DNA of 64,000 nt from Caprimulgus europaeus (lineage: Eukaryota > Chordata > Aves > Caprimulgiformes > Caprimulgidae): positions 13,081,834-13,145,833 of the forward strand of contig OU015523.1 of the NCBI GenBank assembly GCA_907165065.1, in the 5' to 3' direction. Shown in pieces: positions 11,176 through 23,750 of the stretch. Positions within the stretch are counted from its first letter, which is position 1. The number at the start of each line of letters is the position of its first letter. The notes beneath the pieces were generated by a model. That model worked only from the letters and a program-made list of their open reading frames with translations. It searched no databases and had not been told where the DNA came from. A program made the translations under genes and the position numbers.

Positions 11176-14100
11176 TTGGGAAGGTTTTCTCCATGATCCT
11201 AAGAGGCTGCGTTTTGAGAAAAAAATGTTACAATCTGAAAGTGTAGACTGCTGCCGGGCTGTGTCTAGGGCTCATTCTTCCACCCCAAACTGCTGTTAGA
11301 ATCTTAAATTGAAGATCGGCCCAGTTTAGAAGCTGGGAGTTAGTGAGGCTGGAGAGGATGTTAAGTACAGGGGCTAATGAGTGGGAAGCTATCTTGTGTG
11401 TTTGTCATACGGCTGTGTAAGTGAATGCTCCCTTCTGATCGACCCCAAGTAATGAAGTAATGGTCTTTGCCCACCTCTGTGGTTATACTGCTTTTATTCA
11501 ACTTGCAGGCTGATAGGTAAGATTGTATTACACCAAATGAGAAAGACATCTGTTCATTTTCTGAATGTCTAAGTCAACTTGGCAGACAAGGCCCTCAGAG
11601 GGAGGACAATCTAATGCCCTTCTTGTATCAGGACAGTACAGCCATCTAAATACAAGTTATCCTGGCTTCTGGAACTTGCAGCTGTTGTTATACCAGAGGT
11701 GCCGAATTTTTTTCATTGTTTTAAATGATACTTAGTTTTCTTGGGCTCCTGGCTTTCTGGAGAGATGCAGGCTTCTGAGCAATCTAGATGGCTTCGTTCA
11801 AAGTGCCTTGGAGTGTTAGGCACTCAGAAAACTGCACTTCTCGGGGTGCTGTGCTTTTCAAAGCAGTAACAGGATTTGTGATAATGAGAGAAGTGCAAGG
11901 AAGTGGAGAGTGAGGGGAATTAGATTATCACCCTGCAGGGTCAGGCTGTCTGGCTGGGAACATGTCCAACACAACAGAGGACCAGCAAGACACTGTAGAC
12001 CTCATCCTGCTTGCAGTCTGAACATTTCACAGCATGCAGAATCCTTGCTCCTTCAGTAGAGTGGTTGCTGATGCTGAAACCCCACCCAGATCCACATAGA
12101 GCCCATGGAACAACTCTGTGGAGTCCCAAGATTTTGAAATGAGCATCCTACATTTTACTAAGTCAAAAAAAAGAAAACCAGTCTCACCTATAGAGTCTGC
12201 TTGGGCAGGCTGAGCATGTTAAATGACAATGCGACAGAATTGGGTAGAGGTTAAGAGAAACAAGTATTTGGTGAAGAGAGGAGAGGGGATATCATCTTCT
12301 GGGAGGATGTAATGGGAGGATAAATTTGAAGGATGGAGGACAATGGTTTACTAGACAATGGTTGTCAAAAAAGAATATGCTTGTGCAATTTTGTTTTGAT
12401 GAGATTTTGCAGATTGCCATGGAAGTATCTATCTAGTTTACTTTAGCGATCTATATGGGCTTAACAGTTAATCTTCACCTAGCAATCAGCCACTGACACT
12501 GTGATGCATTACAGAGAGAGCCTGTGTTTTTAAAAAGTCATTTATTGAGAGTAGAACATCACAAACCTGTGTCAAGATAGAAGGGGAAAAAAGAGACAGA
12601 TACCTTTGTAACTTCACATTCCCAGCAGCCTGGTTGCAGAACCTGCCTCTTTGAAGTGAAGGATGTCACGGTTTTAAACGCACTCAGGATGCAGAGAGGC
12701 ACCTTATGGCATTTTCAGAAGTGTCTACAGATCCTGCTTAAGGGCAATAAGTGAGGTAACTTTCATTTCCTTACTTGTATTTTGGATGCTTAATTTTTTT
12801 AAAAAAGCTAATGCTGGAAGGTCAGATATGTCACAGCTTGTGTTTATTTCCTAACTAACCTGTGGCCATGAGTATTGTTTAAACATTTTCACCATATTTA
12901 TAGCCATCATCCAGCATGCATGCCACAGGATTATTTTAAGTGACCATATGGGTTTTTTAAAGGCATTTATGAGGATTATTTTCTCCCTGCTTTCTAGTTC
13001 TCATATAAAAGGCATAAACAATACAGGGTATTGTTATGGTGGCATGTAAAGTGTTAATTGATCTGAATCTGGAATGACTTATCTCATGGGGCCTACTGTG
13101 ATTTCCTTTCTAAAGAATTATCTCTCTCTTCCAGAGATATAGATTTCCCAGCAACTGCTTAATCATGCTTCTTAGGATAAATATTGGGTTAGACTAGGCA
13201 TGGAAATGAAACCTCACCTTTAACAGAGGTGAGCAAGCAAACAGACCAAGTACATGGTGCGGAATGCAGAGATTGAAATAGAAATCAAATACAACATAAG
13301 TATTACCCAAACAGTTGTAGGGTATTTTTCTTATTGCTGTTTCATTTGCTTTTTCTATTTCCTCCTTCTCCTCCTTTATATTTCTTCTCTTCTTCCTCCT
13401 TTGCTTTCTTTCTTTTTTTTTTTTTTTTTTTTTCTGGACCTGCTTGACCACAGATGGAGAACTACATTGTTAGACCTCAATTTAGCACAGGGCTTAAACA
13501 CAAAATTTACACCTGTTGCTGGGTCAAAGTGGTAGATGTTGACCTCCCCTGAGACGTGCAATTTAGTGAAAAGAATTTGAAAGAATATGGATTATGTTGA
13601 CACCAGAGGAAGAACCATCACTTTTTGTAGGCAACCATCGGAATTTCAGGATGTTTTCTGTACATAAGCACAAGATGAAATGTACTCTGTTACCAAAGGC
13701 AAGGAAGAAATCTGGTAAAGATCTCTGCTGACAATCTATAGAACAGGATCAAATAAGTAAGAACTTGGTGCAGCAATTGTAGGTATTGATGTGAGTTTGA
13801 ACAGAAAAATGAATGACTTGAGGTGCTGGAAAAATACTCTTTTTAATTATTAATCTGCAGGCTAGTTTGGTTTGTCAGAGAAGAAAATTAATCTATCTGA
13901 GTTTTCTAGCTGTGGTCCCATTTTTTTAATCTGATTTAAAACAAAATACAGTATCACCATGCTTCTTTAAAGGCTGTTCTTGTATTCTACATGTTTTTTT
14001 CTGAGTTGATGATTTGAGGGTTTTTCATTCTCCTGCCTCCAGCCAAGGTTTCTCATATTGCCAGTCTGGATTGCACTTAGACATGTGTATTTAAGTTCTA

Positions 14101-17100
14101 ATTCTGTTGTAAGGTGAAATGCTTATTGTTGTCCCTCTCTGGCGATAGTGAGGTGTCAATTATGAATGCAGAAATAGAAATCCTATTGGCTAGAAGGAAT
14201 AGAATTGGGAAGATGTCCCTTAAGTTTGCAGGTTAGGTGTGGAGGTTTTCCCATGATTTACATGGTCCCTGAGTGCAAACCATCTCATGTGGAGCTATGC
14301 AACCTTCACCAAGTCTCCAGAGTGGATTACTGTTGTTGTAGGAACAGCTAAGCCATAAGAGCCCAACAGAGAACAAAATAAATGAAAAGTGCAGAATAGG
14401 TGTGTGAAGAGTTGTGGTGGCTGCTGAGTGGTCTGCAGCACTTGGTCACTGGTAGCTGTGTACAGCTGTGACTCAAAAAGCAGCAAACAAGCTGCTGCCA
14501 CAAGAAAATGCCAAGCTCACAAGTAGAATTTTGTTTTTCTCATTGGGTGCATTTGGATGTTAGTTTGAACTATGCACTACCCTATGGAATTAGCTCTCTC
14601 ACCTGATCTTAAAAACAGTGTTTAGACTTAATAATTTCAAAGAGAAACAAAGGAAAATTTCCAAGAAACCAAGCAGACCACTTAACTTTCCTTGTGGGTG
14701 GTAGGTTCTGCAGGTAACTCTGGCTCAGCAGCCTGCCTGCAGTGGGGAGACAAACCTGCAGCCACTTCTTGTGCTGGAGCTGTGCCTGGCATCGCTTTGT
14801 TGTCCTCCATCCACAGAGTCGGTTCCAAGAGCACAGCAAGGCAGCCAGGTTACCAGCCACTGCATTCCTGTTACAAAACCCTAGAGATTGTCCTTTCAGA
14901 GTTGCCAGAAGCACTAATAAAATCAATAGCCCCTGACATGTCAACAGGCTTGAAAGACTGTCCTGCTGGTTGGTATCCCCAGTGTCTGTCAAATTACTAC
15001 TCAGCCCTCAGTGGTGAAGAAGAATGGGAATTTCTGGTGAAGTGCAAGTCAGGCACCAGTACAAGCCTGGGAGGAGGCAAATGAGCCTGGGAACAAGATT
15101 TGTACTATAATTAAAGCTGTTGCATAGTGCTGGATAATACTTGTTCTTTCTGTGAAGTCACTGTGGTTGATGGCTTGGAAATGCAAATGCTCTCTGGCTA
15201 GCTGGCAAAAAGATGCAAGTGAAGCCAGCTGCATTCCAGATAGGGCACAGCAGTACCTGCAGGTCTCACTGCTGCTGCAGCTCTTGGAGGAGAAACGTGG
15301 AAAAACCAGGGGGGAGAACACAGAAGTGGAGGCAGAGAATGGTAGGCACCAGGTGCTGAGCTCTCTGTGTGGAGGCTGTAGGCTTCCCCTTCCTGCCGCA
15401 GCGATGGTGCTCGCTGCCCTGACCAGCTTCTGCTCTGGTGGGTCACAGAGCTGGCATAGTCCACTGCTTTTCCAGGTGAAGGCAGCACAAATAGACGATG
15501 GGCAACAGCCAACCTAAAAATATGAGCTTGTTGAGAAGCTTGGAAATCTGTGATACACAAACAGTGCTCCTGTGCTTATTCCATAAAAACTTCTGGAAGG
15601 TCTCTTTTGATCAGGATCATATAAAATGGAGATGTGAAAGGTCTGAGAAGCAAAGGAGGTTGCTGAATGACGTGAGGTGTGTTTACTTGTCATTATGAGC
15701 AGCCTCAATTTTTTTTTTTACTCCACATTTCTGATGCAAATCATTACAGCAACAACTTTTAAGGTTAGTTTTTCTGTAGATCAGTCTGAATGGGGGATGT
15801 TGGTGTTAAGTCAGCAGGCTGTAGGAACATCCAGGGCTTTCTTCCAGCCTTACTGCAGGTTTGCACTTGGAAAGGTCTTTACTTGTATGCTGTGGTACGT
15901 ATGCTTTTATGCTTATCCTGACTGCTGTTTGTGTGGCTTTGCAGGACTGTAAGAGGAATTTCCAAAGAACAGCAGTCCACAGTTGTGGCTCTGTTTGACC
16001 TGCATCTTGCAGCGTATTGTCAGTGCTTTATCATCAGCAATTTTGGTAAAGGTTAGCAGTTTCCAGCTTAATGAGATTAGTTCTTAACCTGAAAATCGTT
16101 CCGACCCATCGTCAAAGATTTATTATGAATAGGGAACAAACTGGGTGACTGTTCTCTTGTGTATCCACACACACCTACACAATTTCATAATTTATTTCTT
16201 CTTCCTTTTTTAAACCTGTAATAATGAGAGAAAAGCCCAAGTGAGAATTACGGCTTGGCAGAAATTTGGATTAGTTTATGCTGAAAAGATTTTATGTTGG
16301 TATGATGTAAAAAACATTTCTTTGCTCCTGTATCAGAAAGGGCCATATAAATCATCATCTTTTACCCAGTTAATTCCCTAATGTTCTTCTTTGATGAAAG
16401 GATGTGACTGATTGTCATAAGCTAATTAAATTTATTTCCAGTGTGCTGAGAGAATGTAATAGGATGCATGGGCAAGTGACAGGGCTTAGTGGCTGACTAA
16501 GCCATTAGCTATTTTTATGACCTGTTTGGCTTGTAATGGTACCTGAGGTAAGAGAAATTGCTTTCCCCCACAGCACAAGGCTAGGGATGGCTTCCCCTGG
16601 TGAGACCTCGTAGAAGGAGGTATTTTGAAAGTCCGTATCATTTTGAGAGGCCGTGTGACTCCAACACAACTTTTCCCAACAGTGATTTTCCCAGTGTGAT
16701 TGGGCTGAAGCCCACCCTGCTCGACAAGCGTTATGGGAAGGTGTTTTCACAAACTAGATTGCAAGTTTGGCTCCTAAAATGCAGGAGTATCAAAGTATGG
16801 GAGTTCAACATGTGAAAATAAGAAAATATCAGGAAGTTACACTTTCTCTGTCTTCATTGTCAACACCTGTTGCTGCATAGCTTTCTTGGCCACCCAAGGA
16901 AGAAAGTGGTCTTCACTGCTAGTGACTGACCTACTACTGTCTGGGAGAACCCTGCTGATGAGAAATCTGTACAAATACCTTCTCTGTTGGCTACTTTTTG
17001 CAGCTGAAGTGAAAATCCTGCAAGGTTCAGAAAAGCAGGAAACGAATCAAAAGCAGCCTATCATTTCTGTATTCTAAGGATCTTGCTCTTCTTGTTCTCT

Positions 17101-18559
17101 TTTATTTTTATTTTGAAGGAAAATGTTTCTGGTGGCGGCGTGTGGAGTGTGTATGTTTGCATGCCGACACGTATTGAAAATACAACCTTGACACTGGACC
17201 TGGTAACACTTCTCTGTCTCTGAAACCTCAATCTGCAGTACTTCTGTTCCAGGTACTGCTTCATTTGAGAAAGTTATCCAAAACTGCTACCTTGTAAGGT
17301 GTCACCTTTGTTTAGTAAAGCTACTTTGATCTGAAATAAGTAGGTAAACTGCTTTGTAGGTCATTAGATTGAGAAGAGGATACATGACAAGAAAACATTC
17401 TTTGTGTTGCTAGCTGCATGATCTACTCTGGCTGTTGATAACTAAACCAAATAGTTGTAATGTCTTTATCAACCAATCTGCTAACCTGCAAGGTCACGTT
17501 CAGATGTGGGCAAGTTTTTGTCATTCAATGCTGATGAAGCCAGGGAAATGTTAACAATTTTTACCCATCTGGTTGGGTTTATTTTAAATTGTCATCTTGT
17601 TTATTTATTTTATTCAGTCCTATGAAAATTAGGGAGCACTGATTTACTCCTTCTGAAAGCCTCATGGGCTGGAAATGTGTAATGAAGTGAAACAGTTGAG
17701 TTTGTATGAGTTTACACTGAGTTTACATATTACCATATTCTTGCAACCTTTCAAGAAACAAGTATAATCAATGTTAAATGTTAGGTTTGGGAAATAAATC
17801 ATCCTTGCAATTGAATATGATTCCACCAAATGTGCTAAGCAAAATTATATGCTGGTTGTTCCTAAATGGACTGTGGTCACCCCTTGCAGACTCCAGATGA
17901 ATTAGTCATGGATTGGACTAGGCACAAGCAAATAAATGAAAGACAAGAATATGAAAAGGTAGTTACTGTGTTGGAGAACTTATAGCAGTTGCATGTGACC
18001 AAATGCCAAAGGCAGAGACTCTGGAATGGTTTAGACACATGGGTCTGTTAGGCTGTGCAGAATGAGAGCTGTTCTTTCCCAGAGCTTCACATTGGGTGCT
18101 AGATGGGCTTTAACTTAAATTTAAATTCCAGAGTTGTAGCCAACTTTCAAATCCCCCATGTGCTGCCTTCCTCTAAATCCCAGACTTCCTAGAAACTATT
18201 AACAGCAGGTTGACTGTTTGGTGTATTGTTTGTCTTTGAAAGTGCAGGAGAGACCACCCATTGAAACAGCTGCAAGGTATCAGGTCACATAGCTTCTGTA
18301 AGAGATCCCCCACAGACAAGCCAATACCTGCCCTCCTCGTTTGCCACTCCTTTTCTGCTAAATTATCTACTAGGTCAGGTAGGTCCAATATTTCCTGAGA
18401 AACTGGAGTACCTTGCAAATTGATGAGTAATGAGATTTCTTTTTGTAAACTCAACTTTAGTAGAGACGGGGAATAAATTGTAATTGCAGGCCAGAGCATT
18501 ATAGTTGTTTGGGAGATACCAGGCTTTTTTTGAAAGATTTTTTTTTTTTTATCCCAATA
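11176..18559. other. Intergenic, nothing recognised apart from a pyrimidine tract
   Basis: Apart from the low-complexity tract at 13330-13434, this is unstructured sequence. Overlapping frames of 120-130 codons on both strands at 14609-15560 lie in a locally GC-richer stretch and look like chance. The last part (18173-18540) may belong to the retroviral fossil on its right. Confidence 0.6.
13330..13434. repeat. Pyrimidine tract ending in a long T run
   Basis: About 100 bases almost wholly T and C on the plus strand (TTCTCCTCC-type units), ending in more than 20 consecutive T residues. It is low-complexity sequence. The lysine-rich and phenylalanine-rich open frames over it are artefacts of composition. 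Confidence 0.9.
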
Positions 18560-19581
18560 AAGATTTGTAACAGGTGATGTTAGCTTTTGTTTTGGTCTAC
18601 ATGGATGTGTAGGACCATGCGGTCCTGCACTCCTTCCCCCCACCCAGTGAGATGGGAAGGGAGTCACAACAAAGGGGACACGGGATTAGGAGTGAAGGAC
18701 AGGGAGGGCTCACTCACCAGTTATGGTCACGGACAAAACAGACTCAATTTGGGGAAGGAAAATCAATTTAATTCATTGCCATTCATCTGAGTAGCGCAGT
18801 GAGACAAAACAACCACAGCTTACAACACCTCTCCCCACCCCTCCCTTCTTCCTGGGCTCAATCACTTTGCTCCTGATTCTCTACCTTCCCCCCCAGCAGC
18901 ACAGGGGGCAGGGAATGGAGGTTCAGTCAGTTCACCTCTGCTGCTCTTCCCAGAATGAAAGTCCAGGAACAAGATGTTCCAAAGCAGCTTCCCATGGAGT
19001 CACGGGCCTCTTTGGGCTCAGCTCCCAGCTCTGGCATGGGGACATCCACAGGCTGCAGACAGGTCTCTGGTCCAGCACACCTTCTCATCCCCGGCTCTGG
19101 GGGTCCATCCCCGCTCTGTTGTTGAGCATCTCTTGAGGTCTTAATTCAGTCACACTTGCTCTTGGGCTCAGCTTTCTTGCTCTAGTGTGGAGTCCTCCGT
19201 GGCCCACACATGGGTATCTGTTCCACCACTCAACCTTTGTGGGCTGCAGGGACCTCCTTTGCCTTCTACTCCATGTGGTTGAACTGGGTGTCTGAGGTTC
19301 TCTGTCCTCCCCTTCCCCCCGCTTCCTCCTGGCAACGAAGCTCTCTCTTTGTTTAGGCTGATGGTCTTTTGTTCAGGTCAACGGCCTCTGCTCCAGGTTC
19401 TCTCCACCTTCAGGACAATCCTTCCCCTCATCAGTATGGATTTGCAGAGGCATTTCTCTAGTGCTCATTGGCCCAGCCTGGGCTGGGGGGTGTACACCTG
19501 GGAGCCAGGGGAGCTTTCAGAGTTTATCACAAAGTGGCCTCTTCCCCCACTACCAAAAACAGGCCCTCCCAACCCAACACA
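18560..19581. mobile_element. Old endogenous-retrovirus LTR-type fossil
   Basis: This roughly 1-kb block resembles, from memory, a C/T-rich avian endogenous-retrovirus LTR-type repeat seen in many bird genomes. Shared features are a CCCCCCACCCAGTGAGATGG motif near the left end, a CCCACCCCTCCCTTCTTCC stretch, repeated 'ctccagc...gggctgcag' type units (19020-19260), and a right end near CCCAACCCAACACA. The likely family is an avian ERV (ERVL- or ERVK-like; I cannot decide). It is old and broken. The flank at 18173-18540 has a minus-strand open stretch that may be attached internal sequence, but I do not recognise it. Boundaries are approximate. Confidence 0.55.
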
Positions 19582-21361
19582 ATGTGTCAATTTCTTTATT
19601 TTTGTGGAAAAGGACAAAAAAAGGAAGAAAAACGTCCTTTTGGTGGCCAAAGTATTGTTTTGTTTCATGAAAGATGGGATCCTTTTCTTGAAAGGACAAA
19701 GGCACTGCTGTGTTTGAGGACATGAGAAGACTCTTCCGTGCTGGTTAGCCAAGGAGGGTGTGTGAATGCTGGAGGGGAAGGTATGAACCTCATAGTGTGG
19801 GTGAGCTTGTTCTTCTGCTGTGGAAGAGGGAGGTTTTTTTGGGCCTCAGCCTGTCAGCCCTGTGACAGGAAGGACTAGCAGCAGCCCTGTTGTCTTGCTG
19901 CAGTATGTGCTGGTCCAAATGGGTGAGTTGTCCTCTGGAAGAACTGCCAGCCCGTGGTGCACAAGGTAACGGTGTCAGTTTGGGGAATACGTAGTCCCTA
20001 ACAAGCACTGGTCCTGGGTGTGTGAATCCAGCACCAGGGCAACTGTTCACATCCACTCCTATACATCTCCTTTTTTGGTGGGAATTGATGGACTATTGTG
20101 TTTGTAAGAGCTCTAGCTGGGAGGCAAGCAGGGGGGATCAGCTGGTGGCCTGCTGGCATTACCGTGAGGCTCATCTGGGTGCTTTGCTTTCTCTGAAAGC
20201 TGGACAGCACGCTGGGATACTGTGTTGGAGGGCAGCACATGGGAACCACCGTCAGGGGTATGCCGGGAGGAACAGGGACGGTGTTCCCTGCGTGGTGCCT
20301 TCACAGTCTTTTGGAAATAAATCCAATATGCAAATAGTGCCTTAGGAGAGAGCAAGTGGGATTCCTGCCGCAGTCCTGGCACTAGCTCACTGTGATCCTG
20401 GATAAATCCTTTCCCCTCACTCAGACTCATTTTCAGGAGCCATAGAATAATATTGGCTTCTGTTCTCATGAGCTGTTAATGATTGGGGTCATGAGGTCTG
20501 GAGGTCTGGAGGCAAATGGAACCAGATTTATTGAATACAATGTGCTGTATAAAATAGTGGGCATGTTTGGAAGGGATAGATGAAAAAGGGCTGATCAGAG
20601 AACCCTTTGAAGTTTGTGTTTAAATTTTCACAGATTTCTGTGGGCTCTGGATCAGATAATCAGTGTGGAGAGAGGGGTGGGAGAGAAAAAACTTATGCAA
20701 GGTCATCATCATCCTTGTTTTTAAACAAGGAAGCAAGCTGGTAAACTTGTGATTGATTGCTCTGTATGCTGGTCCTCAGAGAAAAGGAAGGTGAGGGAAA
20801 TGTTGAGATCCCATTGATGTGCAGCTACTTTTGGAATGGATCATGGAAACTCTCTGCATCAACGCTGCCTGAATTTCACTGTCTCAATTTCTCTGTCTGC
20901 GAATGATGATCCGCCGATGAACGCACCCATAAAAATGGAAAGAACACTCCATGCTGCAGTCCCGCTCGCCATATCCTCTCACAAACAGACCCTCCAGCCA
21001 CTCAGAGTCACATTGCCTGGATGGTTTCAAGGGTCAGTGCCCTGGTGAGGAATGTAGCATCTTGGGCCGTTTATGTAACCACCTAATCGTGTAACAGGTG
21101 AGCAGGGAGCCTGTGTACAGTGTAAACAAATCCCTTTGCCGTTTTTCCCTGCGTTGTCAGGCTGATTCTGATGAAGAAGACATGCAAAGCTGAAGCCAGG
21201 GAATCAAGGCTTGGAGCCTGCTCAGAGCTTCAAGAGGAAGTGCTTCAGTCAGGGCACTTTCCAGTGTGTTTCAAGTGAAGACTAAACTATTTCCCCTGCC
21301 ACTGCTCTCTCATTTGTTGGTTCACTTCTGTGCCACCTCAGCTGGGTGCTGAGGTACTTGT

Positions 21362-21494
21362 GAGGAGAGGAGAGGAGAGGAGAGGAGAGGAGAGGAGAGG
21401 AGAGGAGAGGAGAGGAGAGGAGAGGAGAGGAGAGGAGAGGAGAGGAGAGGAGAGGAGAGGAGAGGAGAGGAGAGGAGAGGAGAGGAGAGGAGAG
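21362..21494. repeat. Pentanucleotide satellite (AGAGG)n, about 26 copies
   Basis: A near-perfect 133-base run of the 5-base unit AGAGG, purine-only on the plus strand. No interruptions are visible, so it is probably young and length-variable. Open frames on both strands across it (Glu-Glu-Arg-Arg-Gly or Leu-Leu-Ser-Ser-Pro repeats) come from the repeat and are not genes. Confidence 0.98.
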
Positions 21495-22618
21495 AGGGTG
21501 GTTGACTCCGCAGCCCGTGGCTCGCTGCCAGGAGCTATGGTCTGTGTGCAAATCAGTGTTTGGTCCCTGATCAAGTTACGGTGCCTTGGTTCCTCATCTG
21601 TGAGCGCTGCATTATAGAAGAGGCTGTGTTCATTGGGTGCTTCCTGAAGGAGGAGCTGGGTGTCTTCGTTGTCTCTGCCACAGACTTCTTACCGAGGAGC
21701 CAGTTAAGCGCAGGCTAAAGATAGTGGAAAGGTGTCCCCGATGAGTGTGCACAGCAGCTGATAATCAACAGCTTTTCTCCCCAGGTGAATTAATGCAAAA
21801 GAAGAGCTCCTGCATCTACTTCCCATCATCAAAAAGAACATTCATAATGGGCACCTCTTAACTGAATTGTTTGAGACCGCCAGTTTACCTGGCTGCGACA
21901 CACCATAGGTTCTGGCATGTGTTTTACATCTTTGGCAGCTTTCTTTCCATTTAAGTGCAGCATACTGTTACACCTAGAAAACTCAACCTCATCTTTAAAA
22001 AGAAAGGCATTTCTCCAGGTTTACCAGGGCTCTACTGTAGCTATAACCAACCAAGAAGGATATTTAACAACTAGTTGTACTTCCTTGTGGGAAATATGTA
22101 TGTGTATGGAGAAGCATTGCTTGATGCCAGCTGAGTATTTTTCAGCTAGGTTTCATAAGTTGCTTGATTTTATTAATGTGTGATTTCTCTGGCAAGCACA
22201 CAGTTAAAGGCAACATTGTACATATTTTATGGTACATAGTAAATATTTTATTAGCATTATTATTCAGGTTAAAGGGAAAGAATAGAGAATTAATAGCTAA
22301 GATTAAGCTGATCTCAGAAGGCATATAACTCTTAGAGCTAATATATTTGCCACGTTTCCTAGTTGGCAACCTAATTGTCTTGTATCTGCACAGCACTTCA
22401 CCACTCTGCTGGGCTCTTTCTCTCTGTGCATGTAGTATTTATCACTGTGCCCATTAAATCAGCATCCTTTAACAGATTTTCATGTTCCTTGGGTTTTCCC
22501 TGTGCAACAACTGTTTCATGCCTTGTTTATCTGGGTGTTATTTTTTTATTAGGGGAAGATAAAAACCAAAAGAAGCAGCAGTGCTCTGATGCTGAGTCAC
22601 AGTGAGCAGGTCTTGCTC

Positions 22619-22635
22619 TGTGTGTGTGTGTGTGT
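22619..22635. repeat. (TG)8 microsatellite
   Basis: A short TG dinucleotide run followed by a C/G-rich flank. It has no other notable context. Confidence 0.9.
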
Positions 22636-23424
22636 CCCTGCGAGTGTGTCCTCACTGTGCCTCCCTGAGTCAAGCAAGAACTCATCTTACACTCTGTACG
22701 TGTATACATCAGAATCATAGCAACTCCCTTAAATTAACACAGGTTTGTATTCTGTCTCTGTGTGGACACCAGCCTAAAGCTGGCTGCATTCCTGGGGAGT
22801 TGGTTTGTCAGCCAAGATAGTCTTTATTACCTAGGGGAGAGTCAAAAGTCAGAGAGGAGTTTCTCCCAGACAGTCACAAGCAGGCAGTACTCCTGGAGGC
22901 CACACAGGACCAAGGCAGAGGAAGAGAGAAAGAAGTATTTTGGACCTCTTTAGGAGATCTGAAAGTGGATCTTCTTTATGTAACATGGAAAATGTCTGTG
23001 GAAGTACAGAAGTCTCAGAAGGAGAGATAACGCCACTGAGAATTAATGACAAACAGAGAATTGTGAAAATCTTCTCTTGTCCAGTCCTGTTTGAAACATC
23101 CCACATACAGGCCTTCAGCACTCAAAACATCCAAGCTGTTTGCAGAAGCTGTCCATATGTTTTACTGCTAAGCAACTGAGATTTTATTTTTTGCTTTCCT
23201 TAGTCTGTGCTAACCCGTCCTTACTGGAAACACAGTGGTGAGAGAGTGGAAACGATTTGACAGGATTTGCAAAGAGGGGAATGATGCTGTACTAAACCTG
23301 ACTCACAGTAAACCCACTAAGCCCCATGGAAAGCCTTAGTCCTGGCTTTGGGACCTTAGCTGGGGTGTTGAAAAGTGTGCCTGTAATAGTTCAGAAATGA
23401 GGCAGTTTCTGCCTCCCTGAGGAT

Positions 23425-23525
23425 TTTCCGTCGCGAATTCCCGTGCGAGGCCTGCCAGTGTCTGACGCGCACAGCAACTGTGCCGAGGCTGCCGGGATCA
23501 CCTCTCTCGCTGTGCTTTTAATTCG
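23425..23525. other. Small CpG-dense cluster
   Basis: About ten CpG sites in 100 bases (TCCGTCGCGAATTCCCGTGC and following) inside AT-rich DNA. It is too short for a classical CpG island. No exon, repeat or promoter element is recognisable. Confidence 0.5.
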
Positions 23526-23706
23526 CTCACTTCTGGACACAGTCCAGTGTCCCTGACGTCCCTCCATTGATTTCAGCTTGCACTGGATTAAGCCCAGCAG
23601 TCGCCTGAGCATATTCATTTCATGGTTGTTGGTGGGTTATGTTTTGAAGTTTATAAGGATACTGGCTGTTATAAATATCTTTGTAGTTTGGCCTTATAAA
23701 AGTGCA

Positions 23707-23750
23707 GTGCCTTTACCGTGTTCTCATGCCTTTATCGTGTTCTCATGCCT
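23707..23750. repeat. Short tandem duplication, 18-base unit
   Basis: The unit CGTGTTCTCATGCCTTTA occurs twice in tandem, preceded by a partial copy (TGCCTTTAC). It is a small local duplication with no gene attached. Confidence 0.85.

Noticed and set aside
13194-13561. Lysine-rich and phenylalanine-rich open frames
   Set aside because: They come from the pyrimidine tract and T run and show no protein-like character.
14609-15560. Overlapping 120-130 codon frames on both strands
   Set aside because: Frames occur on both strands with unremarkable composition. There are no family motifs and no splice context, so chance in a GC-richer patch is likeliest.
21282-21617. Three open frames of 78-95 codons on both strands
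   Set aside because: They are created by the AGAGG array, where a period of five gives repeating peptides without stops.
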